Positions 1 to 7,008 of a stretch of DNA of 9,380 nt are shown here, one piece after another. A program made the position numbers and the translations under genes. Under the pieces are notes generated by a model, which worked only from the letters and a program-made list of their open reading frames with translations, had not been told where the DNA came from and made no database searches. How positions within the stretch are numbered: position 1 is the stretch's first letter; each line of letters opens with the position of its first letter. Source of the stretch: Nitrososphaerales archaeon TH5893. GTDB lineage: Archaea > Thermoproteota > Nitrososphaeria > Nitrososphaerales > Nitrososphaeraceae. Where the stretch lies: assembly GCA_014523685.1 (NCBI GenBank), contig JAATVT010000200.1:1-9380 (forward strand), read 5' to 3'.

Positions 1-341
1 ATTGTAAAATAAAAGTTATAATAAATAATATGATACCAGCGATAGGAAACAAGAGGCTAATGACAACTTATTTATGTTTCCAGACACAATATCACAACTC
101 CAATTTTTGATATTAAGAAAAATCCTGTATGAAGTCACAACGCTCTAACCCTATGAGTTTGTTAGGTCATATTTGTAGTTGAACAGACAGAAATCTGATG
201 GATAGATAATCTAATGGTTATTAAATATTCCGTCATGTTAATAACATACTTCGATTCTATCATTATTGTTATTCACCCATAAAGTGAAAATTTTTTAGGT
301 TCATTTCTTTTCAATCCCTATGTTGATTTGTAGATCACGGG
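1..341. other. Intergenic or uncharacterised left edge
   Basis: No reading frame here has a usable start and convincing protein character. The stretch is AT-rich with stops in all frames. A small 13-nt palindrome (ATGTTA-a-TAACAT) lies at 235-247. On the minus strand, bases 1-68 could encode a short hydrophobic stretch running off the left edge, but it has no ATG or GTG start, so I do not call it. I see no tRNA-like cloverleaf. Confidence 0.5.
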
Positions 342-716
342 ATGGAGAGTATGGAAAAAAGGTCATATAATACAATGAAAATTAAACTTTATCCAACTTT
401 AGTGTCTAGAGCAAAAGGCGCATTATATAATAGGAAAATTTACTCTAACTATCTTAAAAAATTGGCGCACGAACAAGGAATAAGTTTCCTAGTAGGTATT
501 GCTGTTGGGATAAACCTGATTTTACTATTGCAAATGTCAGAGAATATTATCAACAAACTATCTGAGACACTAACAGGTTCAATAATCGGAATTGCCGCCA
601 TAGTATCTATGGTTATTGTTGGTGTCATTGTCATTTACATACAAAAAAAGACAGATCAGAGAATTAAAATGTTAATTGAGCAACAAGATATAGGGACTAA
701 AGATAATCAATGTTAA
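342..716 (+). CDS. Small two-helix membrane protein, function unknown
   Basis: This encodes 124 residues that I do not recognise as a known family. The N-terminal 45 residues are basic and polar (many Lys, Arg and Tyr). Two hydrophobic segments follow, at about 46-65 and 80-100, each long enough to span a membrane and separated by a short polar loop containing NKLSETLTGS. The C-terminal 24 residues are charged (QKKTDQRIK) and probably cytoplasmic, giving a hairpin with both ends on the same side. ATG 342 is the first start after an in-frame stop at 324-326; ATG 351 and ATG 375 are alternatives that keep both helices. No Shine-Dalgarno is seen. An AT-rich run at 287-297 could be a weak promoter. 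The 235-nt gap to the next gene argues against co-transcription with aspS. A frame this long with two clean membrane helices is probably real, but its role is open. Confidence 0.6.
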   Translation: MESMEKRSYNTMKIKLYPTLVSRAKGALYNRKIYSNYLKKLAHEQGISFLVGIAVGINLILLLQMSENIINKLSETLTGSIIGIAAIVSMVIVGVIVIYIQKKTDQRIKMLIEQQDIGTKDNQC

Positions 717-903
717 TAAAAGAAATGAATTTAATTATATTTTAAAGTCTCTGATTTAGTTTCCTTGACTCGTAAACTCCCATCAAAACTTTAGGCTCAG
801 AATATCAAATCTATTTCGATTCCAAACCCTTTTCAAACCTAAAAAAAATGATTTCAAAATCGGTCGAACTGCCCGCATCTAAATCAAGGACAATAAAAGC
901 AAA

Positions 904-916
904 CATAATAATTAAT
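904..916 (+). promoter_or_regulatory. Putative TATA box of the aspS-gatCAB operon
   Basis: The AT-rich element CATAATAATTAAT is the best archaeal TATA-like match before aspS. An archaeal start site about 26 nt downstream of its centre would fall near 935, giving a leader of about 17 nt to ATG 952 or about 60 nt to ATG 997. A GTGGTACCAC palindrome lies just downstream (920-929). The box is inferred from position and composition only. Confidence 0.4.
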
Positions 917-919
917 GTA

Positions 920-929
920 GTGGTACCAC
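920..929. promoter_or_regulatory. Perfect 10-bp palindrome in the aspS promoter region
   Basis: GTGGTACCAC is an exact inverted repeat. It sits between the TATA-like element (904-916) and the predicted transcription start (about 935). A bound dimeric regulator would block RNA polymerase there, so it is a candidate operator. A 10-bp palindrome can also occur by chance. Confidence 0.25.
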
Positions 930-980
930 ACCTTATTCACTATTAAGGTCTATGAAATTGAGCGATCGAGTGCTTCAAGA

Positions 981-985
981 GGAGG
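981..985 (+). promoter_or_regulatory. Shine-Dalgarno-like GGAGG supporting the aspS start at 997
   Basis: GGAGG is complementary to the archaeal 16S rRNA 3' end (CCTCC) and ends 11 nt before ATG 997. It also encodes Glu-Glu-Asp in the longer reading, so it could be a coincidence of codons. Family alignment independently favours the 997 start. Confidence 0.4.
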
Positions 986-996
986 ATATAGGAAAA

Positions 997-2298
997 ATGA
1001 GAAGAACACATTATTCATCTGAAATTAACTCAGACCTTCACGATAATGAGGCGATAATTATGGGATGGGTTTCTAGCATCCGCGATCATGGCAATATGCA
1101 ATTTGTGACTATAACAGATAGATATGGTGATATACAAGTTGTTGCAAAGAGAAAAGAATGCACCGAGGAATTGTTTAATCAGATACAGCAATTAAAAGAA
1201 CATGCCTCAGTTGCTATTCGTGGGAAAGTTAAATCACAGGTAAAAGCGCCTAACGGTACAGAGGTTATCCCGTTGGAGTTGAGAGTATTTTCTATGGCCA
1301 AAAAAACGGCTCCATTTATGATTCAAAGCAAGACCTCAATTGGTATTGATACGAGACTGAATTTAAGGGCTGTTGACCTTCGTAGGAATTTTCTGAAGAG
1401 TATTTTTCGTATTCGTAACACAGCATTGAAAGCTGCTAGAGAATTTTTGTCAGAACACGGATTTATCGAAGTAAATACACCTAAGATGATTGCAACTGCC
1501 ACAGAAGGAGGAGCTGCATTATTTCCAATATTTTATTACGATAGGGAAGCATTTTTAGCGCAAAGTCCTCAGTTATACAAAGAGCAGTTGACTATGGCCT
1601 TTGAGAATGTTTTTGAGATAGGACCAATTTTTAGAGCTGAACCATCACGTACAAACAGACATCTCTCAGAGGCAATTTCAATTGACGTTGAGCAGGCATT
1701 TGTAGACTATAATGATATAATGCGATTACTTGAAAAAATGATCATATTTACTGTTGATTCCATCAAAGAAACGAACAAAAATGAGCTCGAGTATCTTAAT
1801 TTGCAATTGCCAAATCTCGAATTACCCTTTCCAAAATACTCTTATTCTAATATAGTTAGCAAATTACATGAAGCACAAGAGCATATTAGATGGGGAGATG
1901 ATCTTTCACCACAAATTATTAAAAATTTGCAAAACAATAGAACTGACGCCTTTTATTTTATAACAGATTGGCCTACTTCTATTAAACCATTTTATGTGAA
2001 GACAAAAGGTGAAAAAGATGAGATGATGTGTGAGTCATTTGATCTTATGTACGGGTCTTTGGAGATATCATCCGGAAGTACAAGAATAAATAGAAAAAAT
2101 GATCTCTTAAAAAGAATGAAAAAACAGGGATTAAATGTTGATGCATTTGACTATCATCTTCGTGTATTTGATTATGGAGTTCCCCCGCACGCTGGATTTG
2201 GATTGGGGTTAGAACGTTTGCTTATGGCTATTACAAAATGTGATAACATACGTGACGTGACGCTTTATCCAAGAGATATAGATAGACTGACACCATAA
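997..2298 (+). CDS. aspS: Aspartyl-tRNA synthetase, archaeal type, probably non-discriminating
   Basis: This cytoplasmic class IIb synthetase charges tRNA with aspartate using ATP. From ATG 997 it is 433 residues, usual for archaeal AspRS, and begins MRRTHYSSEI like its relatives. An upstream ATG at 952 would add 15 residues not seen in the family. The N-terminal OB-fold anticodon-binding domain covers about 1-105. The catalytic core has motif 1 near 150-165, motif 2 at 206-225 (FRAEPSRTNRHLSE) and motif 3 at 400-409 (GFGLGLERLL), with YPRD near the C-terminus. Aligned without gaps to my recollection of Thermococcales AspRS, position 85 is Pro (Lys in the tRNA-Asp-specific enzyme) and position 26 is Ser (Trp there). 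Pro at this loop is the mark of enzymes that also charge tRNA-Asn. It heads an operon with gatCAB, which corrects Asp-tRNA(Asn). The family call is certain; the dual specificity is inferred. Confidence 0.96.
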   Translation: MRRTHYSSEINSDLHDNEAIIMGWVSSIRDHGNMQFVTITDRYGDIQVVAKRKECTEELFNQIQQLKEHASVAIRGKVKSQVKAPNGTEVIPLELRVFSMAKKTAPFMIQSKTSIGIDTRLNLRAVDLRRNFLKSIFRIRNTALKAAREFLSEHGFIEVNTPKMIATATEGGAALFPIFYYDREAFLAQSPQLYKEQLTMAFENVFEIGPIFRAEPSRTNRHLSEAISIDVEQAFVDYNDIMRLLEKMIIFTVDSIKETNKNELEYLNLQLPNLELPFPKYSYSNIVSKLHEAQEHIRWGDDLSPQIIKNLQNNRTDAFYFITDWPTSIKPFYVKTKGEKDEMMCESFDLMYGSLEISSGSTRINRKNDLLKRMKKQGLNVDAFDYHLRVFDYGVPPHAGFGLGLERLLMAITKCDNIRDVTLYPRDIDRLTP

Positions 2299-2323
2299 AA
2301 ATTGTGTCCAAAGTGAATATGAT

Positions 2324-2596
2324 ATGGTTTCTAGAGAAACAATAACGTACCTTTGTAGACTCTCAAAATTGGAAATAACAGGAGAAGAGCTCGTAAAGTA
2401 TGAATTACAAATTGAAGAAATAATCAAGTATCTGGATAAATTGGACAGTGTGACATTATCTGATATTGAGCCTATATCTCAGCAGAGAAATTTTTATCAG
2501 TTAAGAGAAGATAATGCCAAATCTTTTAAAACTGATCTGTTAGAATTTACTAGAAATAGAGAGGGCAGATTTATCAAAGGACCCAGGATAACTTAA
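2324..2596 (+). CDS. gatC: Asp-tRNA(Asn)/Glu-tRNA(Gln) amidotransferase subunit C
   Basis: This is the small non-catalytic subunit of GatCAB. It wraps around GatA and stabilises the GatA-GatB complex. At 90 residues it has the usual GatC length. Family features are visible: the N-terminal helix pattern ITYLCRLSKLEIT (about 5-17), the amphipathic helix QIEEIIKYLDKLD (about 32-44), then the extended segment with IEP and the conserved LRED (about 64-67). ATG 2324 lies 25 nt after the aspS stop, with no strong Shine-Dalgarno, so translation may be coupled to aspS. The gatA start codon follows its stop by one base. The identification rests on these motifs and on position directly before gatA. Confidence 0.94.
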   Translation: MVSRETITYLCRLSKLEITGEELVKYELQIEEIIKYLDKLDSVTLSDIEPISQQRNFYQLREDNAKSFKTDLLEFTRNREGRFIKGPRIT

Positions 2597-2597
2597 T

Positions 2598-4046
2598 TTG
2601 TCTAAATTATACAAGCTTTCCGCAAAAGAAGTTAATACAGGAATTAGGAGTGGTGAGTTTACTGCAGAAGAATATATTATTCAAATTCTTGAACGAATAG
2701 ACAAGGTTAATCCAAAAGTCAACGCTGTGATCTGTATTGATCGCAATGGGGCATTGGAAAAGGCCCGTTTGGTAGATAGAAAAATACGTGAAGATGAGAA
2801 GATCGGACCACTCGCTGGTATTGCAATAGGAATAAAAGATAACATATGTACAAGTGGCTTGAAAACTACATGTGCCTCAAAAATGCTCGAAGAATATGTT
2901 CCACCGTATGACGCAACTGTAGTTAGGCGATTGAAAGATGATGATGCTATAATAATTGGAAAGTTAAATCTCGATGAGTTTGCAATGGGTTCTAGCACAG
3001 AGTTTAGCAGTTTCGGACCTACCAGTAATCCATGGAATACTGATTATGTTGCTGGAGGCTCGTCTGGCGGTAGTGCGGCAAGCGTAGCTGCATCAGAATG
3101 TTCTGTATCGTTAGGTTCTGACACTGGTGGATCTATTAGATGTCCTGCAAGCTTTTGTTCAGTAGTAGGCCTAAAACCTACCTACGGCCTCGTTAGCAGG
3201 TTTGGACTTATACCATATGCCAATAGTTTGGAGCAGATCGGACCTATAGGCAAAACGGTTTCTGATGTAGTCATGATTATGAAAACTATTGCAGGAGCAG
3301 ATGACAATGATCAGACTGTTCAAGTTACTTATAGAACGCCAGATTATACTTTCTCATCTAATGAAAAGATGCGTATTGGATTAGTAAGAGAACTAACTGA
3401 GGGAGCTGAGCCAGAAATTTCTAAACGGATCTATTCTGCCATGGATCTTTTTACCAATCTGGACTGCAAGTGTGAGGAAATATCAATGAATTATGTTGAT
3501 TATGCACTTGCTTCCTACTACACCATAGCGATGGCTGAGGCTAGCAGTAATCTCTCTCGCTACGACAATATTCGATATGGATTCAATTTTACACCTGATG
3601 GATATGAATGGAATGCCTATTTTGCTAAGGTTCGAAGCAACTTTGGCGATGAGGTTAAGAGAAGAATTATTGTTGGAACATATGTTCTCTCTTCTGCATA
3701 TTATGGTAAATATTATTTGAAGGCTCAAAAGATAAGAACTATGTTGAAACAAGAATTAAGATCATTATTCAAAAAGTATGATATTTTAATAGCACCAACA
3801 ATGCCTATTTTGCCTTTCAAATTTGGTGAAAAGATAGACGATCCTATAAAAATGTTTATGATTGACATTGATACAGTAATAGCTAACCTTGCAGGTGTGC
3901 CTGCAATAACAGTGCCGGCAGGCTTCAGCAATGATCTTCCCATTGGCTTACAAATAATGGCAAGTGAATTCCAAGAACAGAAGTTATTCAATGCAGCCTT
4001 ATTGTTCGAAAGTAATACCAATATTAATAGGAGTCCCGAATTGTGA
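2598..4046 (+). CDS. gatA: Asp-tRNA(Asn)/Glu-tRNA(Gln) amidotransferase subunit A
   Basis: This is the amidase-signature subunit of GatCAB. It hydrolyses glutamine, and the ammonia is channelled to GatB to amidate Asp-tRNA(Asn) or Glu-tRNA(Gln). It has 482 residues, normal for the family. The Ser-cisSer-Lys triad is intact: Lys80 (GIKDN), Ser155 (GGSSGGSA, 153-160) and nucleophile Ser179 (GSDTGGSIRCP, 173-183). All are offset by one from the Staphylococcus aureus numbering 79/154/178 that I recall. Further family blocks include GLKPTYGLVSRFG (191-203) and AGVPAITVPAG near 434-444. The start is TTG 2598, the only possibility, because an in-frame stop lies at 2589-2591. It begins one base after the gatC stop, so reinitiation is likely. 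Its TGA stop overlaps the gatB start. In archaea, which generally also have GatDE for Gln-tRNA, GatCAB mainly serves asparagine. Confidence 0.97.
   Translation: MSKLYKLSAKEVNTGIRSGEFTAEEYIIQILERIDKVNPKVNAVICIDRNGALEKARLVDRKIREDEKIGPLAGIAIGIKDNICTSGLKTTCASKMLEEYVPPYDATVVRRLKDDDAIIIGKLNLDEFAMGSSTEFSSFGPTSNPWNTDYVAGGSSGGSAASVAASECSVSLGSDTGGSIRCPASFCSVVGLKPTYGLVSRFGLIPYANSLEQIGPIGKTVSDVVMIMKTIAGADDNDQTVQVTYRTPDYTFSSNEKMRIGLVRELTEGAEPEISKRIYSAMDLFTNLDCKCEEISMNYVDYALASYYTIAMAEASSNLSRYDNIRYGFNFTPDGYEWNAYFAKVRSNFGDEVKRRIIVGTYVLSSAYYGKYYLKAQKIRTMLKQELRSLFKKYDILIAPTMPILPFKFGEKIDDPIKMFMIDIDTVIANLAGVPAITVPAGFSNDLPIGLQIMASEFQEQKLFNAALLFESNTNINRSPEL
4030..4033 (+). promoter_or_regulatory. Shine-Dalgarno-like GGAG before gatB
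   Basis: GGAG at the 3' end of gatA ends 9 nt before GTG 4043 and 12 nt before ATG 4046. It may help reinitiation at the overlapping gatB start. It bears on the start choice but does not settle it. Confidence 0.35.
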
Positions 4047-5551
4047 TGGTATTGATGAAGCAAGGGGACAATGAATATCCTGGCATAAAAATCGGTCTCG
4101 AAATTCATTGTCAGTTGACCGGTCTGCAGAGTAAATTATTTTGTTCGTGCTTTTGTAATTATCATGGGTTAGAACCTAATGGGAATATTTGTCCTATATG
4201 CTGTGGACTTCCCGGAACATTACCTCTTCTAAATAAAACAGCCGTAGAATCAGCTTGCATGGTTTCACTTGCATTAGATTGCAAAATCCCAGATAATATT
4301 ACATTCTATAGAAAAAACTACTTCTATCCAGATCTTCCAAAAAACTTCCAATTGACTCAATACAATGCGTATGGAATTACAAGTATCGGGGTAGGTGGAA
4401 GCCTTAAGTATGGTGAAAAGACCTCAAGGATTCGAAGAATTCAGCTTGAAGAAGATCCCGGGAGATTAGTTTATGAGAGTGGTGGTATCGATTTTAGTAG
4501 TTCATACACTCTAATAGATTACAATAGGGCAGGGATTTCGTTAGTAGAAATTGTAACTGAACCTGACTTTACCGATCCGAAGGATGTACGTGTCTTCTTG
4601 AATAAAATAACATCTATCATTGAACACCTCGGAGTATGCAATACAAAACGCCAAGGATCGGTTAGGTGTGATGCTAATATATCAATACAAGGAGGAAAAA
4701 GAGTTGAGATAAAAAATGTTGGCTCATTTAAAGAAGTCGAGAAAGCACTCAATTATGAAATTGCCAGACAAAAGACAATGTCCATGCATGACATTAAAGT
4801 TCTCGCCGAAACCCGAGATTGGGATGATGCAAGAAAAGTCACCAAACAATCAAGAGCAAAGGAGGAAGAGCAGGATTATCGATACTTTCCTGAGCCAGAC
4901 ATACCTACAATACTATTGGGTGAAGAATATGTCTCTTCAATACGCAAGAAAATGCCTGAATTGCCTTATGAACGAAAAAATCGTTTTATTGCATACTATG
5001 AACTGTCTGATCACATATCCCAGGTATTGATCGATAATAAGGAACTCGCCGACTTTTTTGAATCAGCAGTTAAAATTTACTCTTCACCTAAAGAGATTGC
5101 TAATTGGATAGTTACTGAACTATTGAGATATACAGATGATGATATAACAGAAGCTAAAATTGATTCCTCATCTATTCCAAATCAATCTTCTTCTTTATTT
5201 GCAGGTTTGAAAATTGACCCGAATCAAATTGCAGAGCTAGCAATATTAATAGACAGAAATACCATAAATAGAAATACTGCAAAAATTATTCTTACTCAAA
5301 TAATTAAAACAGGAGAAATGCCATCACAAGTGTTAGCTAGAACAGATGTTCTAAAAATAGAGGATAAAATTATTATTTCAGAGGCTGTAGAGTCAGTATT
5401 TAAAGCTGAGAAATCAGCCATAAGAGATGCAAAAAATAATCCAAATGTTGCCAACTTTTTACTTGGCAAAGTCATGAAACTGACTAAAGGTAGGGCAGAT
5501 CCCAAAATCACACTGAACTTAATAAAGACAAAGTTGGATGGATTAGATTAG
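4043..5551 (+). CDS. gatB: Asp-tRNA(Asn)/Glu-tRNA(Gln) amidotransferase subunit B
   Basis: This is the kinase and transamidase subunit of GatCAB. It activates the side-chain carboxylate of mischarged Asp- or Glu-tRNA with ATP and amidates it with ammonia from GatA. It has 502 residues from GTG 4043, or 501 from ATG 4046, which forms a TGATG overlap with the gatA stop. Family blocks are clear: IGLEIHCQL (17-25), a four-cysteine zinc-type site (Cys34, Cys36, Cys50, Cys53), YPDLPKNFQ (95-103), QLEEDPGRL (134-142), DYNRAGISLVEIVTEPD (159-175), SVRCDANIS (206-214) and YRYFPEPDIP (279-288). The C-terminal third is the helical plus YqeY-like tail that recognises the tRNA elbow. It is the last gene of the aspS-gatCAB operon. 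The main uncertainty is which of the overlapping starts is used. Confidence 0.97.
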   Translation: MMVLMKQGDNEYPGIKIGLEIHCQLTGLQSKLFCSCFCNYHGLEPNGNICPICCGLPGTLPLLNKTAVESACMVSLALDCKIPDNITFYRKNYFYPDLPKNFQLTQYNAYGITSIGVGGSLKYGEKTSRIRRIQLEEDPGRLVYESGGIDFSSSYTLIDYNRAGISLVEIVTEPDFTDPKDVRVFLNKITSIIEHLGVCNTKRQGSVRCDANISIQGGKRVEIKNVGSFKEVEKALNYEIARQKTMSMHDIKVLAETRDWDDARKVTKQSRAKEEEQDYRYFPEPDIPTILLGEEYVSSIRKKMPELPYERKNRFIAYYELSDHISQVLIDNKELADFFESAVKIYSSPKEIANWIVTELLRYTDDDITEAKIDSSSIPNQSSSLFAGLKIDPNQIAELAILIDRNTINRNTAKIILTQIIKTGEMPSQVLARTDVLKIEDKIIISEAVESVFKAEKSAIRDAKNNPNVANFLLGKVMKLTKGRADPKITLNLIKTKLDGLD

Positions 5552-5578
5552 TTTTCTATTCATTATTCCCCTTTATTT
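5552..5578 (+). terminator. T-rich terminator of the aspS-gatCAB operon
   Basis: Immediately after the gatB stop the + strand has TTTTC, ATTATTCCCC and TTTATTT runs. Archaeal transcription usually ends in such T-rich tracts without a hairpin. The spacer to the converging gene is only 40 nt and has no matching T-run on the other strand. Confidence 0.5.
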
Positions 5579-5591
5579 AGTTAATATTATC

Positions 5592-6839
5592 TTACTTTTG
5601 TTCTGCAGTCAGCTGTTCTAAATATTGTACTACAATAGGTAAAAAGGCTCCCACATCTGTTACAATCCCTACAGCTTGTGAAGTCCCTCGATCAAGAAGT
5701 TTCGTTACGACTGGCTGGCTTATATCTACTGCAATAACCTTGACTTTTGCAGGTAACATATTCCCTACTGCAATAGAATGTAACATGGTGGATAACATTA
5801 AAACCATTTTTGTACCTTTCATCACCTTTTTGTACTCACGTTGTGCTTCAACAACATCTGTGAGAACATCAGGAATAGGACCATCATCTCTGATAGATCC
5901 AGCCAATACAAATGGAATATTATTCATGATACACTCGTACATGATTCCTTTTTTTAGAATTCCTTTTTCAACCATCGCTTTTAATGAGCCCGCCTTAAAG
6001 ATTTCATTAATTGCCTCCATATGATTCCTGTGACCTCTTATTGCAAGAGTACCGTCATTTACATGCATTCCCAAAGAAGTTCCCATTAATGCATTTTCTA
6101 CATCATGAACTGCAAGAGCATTTCCAGCTAACAACCCATTTACATAACCCATTCGAATTAATTTCGCGAATGATTCTGCTGCACCAGAATGAATTAGAAC
6201 AGGGCCAGCGACGACAATTATCTTTCCCCCATATCTTTTTCTATGGTAGAGATCGTTTGCTACCTTTCTGGCAATTTGTTGTGTGGGACGCTCACTGGAA
6301 CTGCTGCTACTCATGAATTGAAAAATATCTATACCTTCCCTCGGACGTTCCTGTGGAATTATCTTGACTCCTCGTTCTCCTACTACTATCATTTCTCCCT
6401 TTTTGATATCGCGTATCATTTTGCACGCAGCTGTCTTTTTCTTAGTATCTACAACTATACATTTGTCCATCATCATACCTTCAACATCGACCCATGACCC
6501 ATCATAATAGATTTGGGTGGCATTGTTAGTTGTGCTATAAAAGTTGTCGGACATCACCATATCTTTGTAAGCCGGTTCGAGTGTAACCTGTTGAACAGAT
6601 ACTGGTTGTGCTCCCTCTCTATATAGAGATTCCAATATTTGATGTAGATGATGTTGATCACCTCCTTGAACCAATAAACGAGCATAACTAGACTCTTTCT
6701 TTTTCTTTCCCACACTGAATTCGAGGACTTGAAAATCGCCATTTAGATCCATTATCTTATCAAAGATCCTAGTCAGGATCATTGAATCTATTAGGTGACC
6801 TTTTACCTCAATTTCCTGTTTGAATTTTTTTTGTGTCAA
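5592..6839 (-). CDS. LOR/SDH-domain protein, archaeal ornithine cyclodeaminase (AgrE/ArgZ) family
   Basis: It has 415 residues, full length for the archaeal family known as TIGR00300. A characterised Methanococcus member converts L-ornithine to L-proline and ammonia using NAD, which gives proline to archaea lacking the glutamate route. The N-terminal LOR/SDH domain (about 5-100) shows the typical VKGHLIDS and FSVGKKKKESSYARLLV. A beta-rich linker follows to about 165, then a C-terminal nucleotide-binding part with GGKIIVVAGPVLIHSGAAE (204-222), GLLAGNALAVHDVENAL (235-251), AGSIRDDGPIPD (313-324) and a late TDVGAFLP. A run of six serines (177-182) occupies the linker where relatives usually have a mixed MSSEVSSE-type sequence. 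The start is TTG 6839: an in-frame stop lies at 6843-6845, and the next ATG (6782) would remove the conserved GHLIDS. The family is firm; the exact reaction is inferred. Confidence 0.88.
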   Translation of the reverse strand: MTQKKFKQEIEVKGHLIDSMILTRIFDKIMDLNGDFQVLEFSVGKKKKESSYARLLVQGGDQHHLHQILESLYREGAQPVSVQQVTLEPAYKDMVMSDNFYSTTNNATQIYYDGSWVDVEGMMMDKCIVVDTKKKTAACKMIRDIKKGEMIVVGERGVKIIPQERPREGIDIFQFMSSSSSSERPTQQIARKVANDLYHRKRYGGKIIVVAGPVLIHSGAAESFAKLIRMGYVNGLLAGNALAVHDVENALMGTSLGMHVNDGTLAIRGHRNHMEAINEIFKAGSLKAMVEKGILKKGIMYECIMNNIPFVLAGSIRDDGPIPDVLTDVVEAQREYKKVMKGTKMVLMLSTMLHSIAVGNMLPAKVKVIAVDISQPVVTKLLDRGTSQAVGIVTDVGAFLPIVVQYLEQLTAEQK

Positions 6840-6866
6840 GTCCTAAAACAATTCATATACCTAGTG

Positions 6867-6876
6867 TTATATATAA
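6867..6876 (-). promoter_or_regulatory. TATA box of the ornithine cyclodeaminase-like gene
   Basis: TTATATATAA is the strongest TATA-like element in the window. Its centre lies about 33 nt upstream of TTG 6839. An archaeal start about 26 nt downstream would leave a leader of only about 7 nt, so the mRNA is nearly leaderless. This supports the TTG start. Confidence 0.6.
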
Positions 6877-6905
6877 TACCAGTTTATTTGCTAGAAGTTG
6901 GTAGC

Positions 6906-6919
6906 CTTCATTAATGAAG
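6906..6919. promoter_or_regulatory. Perfect 14-bp palindrome upstream of the TATA box
   Basis: CTTCATTAATGAAG is an exact inverted repeat centred about 41 bp upstream of the TATA box at 6867-6876. That is upstream of the BRE, where archaeal activators of the Lrp kind tend to bind. It is a candidate regulator site for the ornithine cyclodeaminase-like gene, inferred from symmetry and position. Confidence 0.35.
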
Positions 6920-6948
6920 AAGGATTATAGATATCCTCTGTACAGCTA

Positions 6949-6971
6949 CAAAACAAAAAGAAATAGGAAAA
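6949..6971 (-). terminator. T-rich terminator of the acidic-tail protein gene
   Basis: Read on the minus strand, about 40 nt after the stop at 7009, this is a T-rich run (TTTTCCTATTTCTTTTTG and on). It fits hairpin-free archaeal termination and would separate this gene from the one that follows on the same strand. Confidence 0.4.
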
Positions 6972-7008
6972 TCATCTAGAGGGTAGAAAGAATTGTTCGT
7001 GCTATATT

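Noticed and set aside
1..68. Minus-strand hydrophobic frame running off the left edge
   Set aside because: It has an in-frame stop just upstream, only a poor TTG start and about 16-20 codons in the window, so it cannot be told from chance in AT-rich DNA.
3725..4108. 127-codon minus-strand frame across the gatA/gatB junction
   Set aside because: It is the antisense shadow of two well-conserved genes and has no recognisable motifs.
4716..5030. 104-codon + strand frame inside gatB
   Set aside because: It overlaps the strongly conserved gatB frame, its composition is not protein-like, and it has no promoter or ribosome site.
6011..6497. Two overlapping + strand frames of 84 and 101 codons
   Set aside because: They are antisense to the conserved ornithine cyclodeaminase-like gene, are Phe/His/Leu-rich as expected for shadows, and have no supporting promoter.
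6574..6590. GGTTCGAGTGTAACC resembles a tRNA T-arm (GGTTCGA...)
   Set aside because: It lies inside the conserved coding region of the ornithine cyclodeaminase-like gene, and no acceptor, D-arm or anticodon arm can be built around it.
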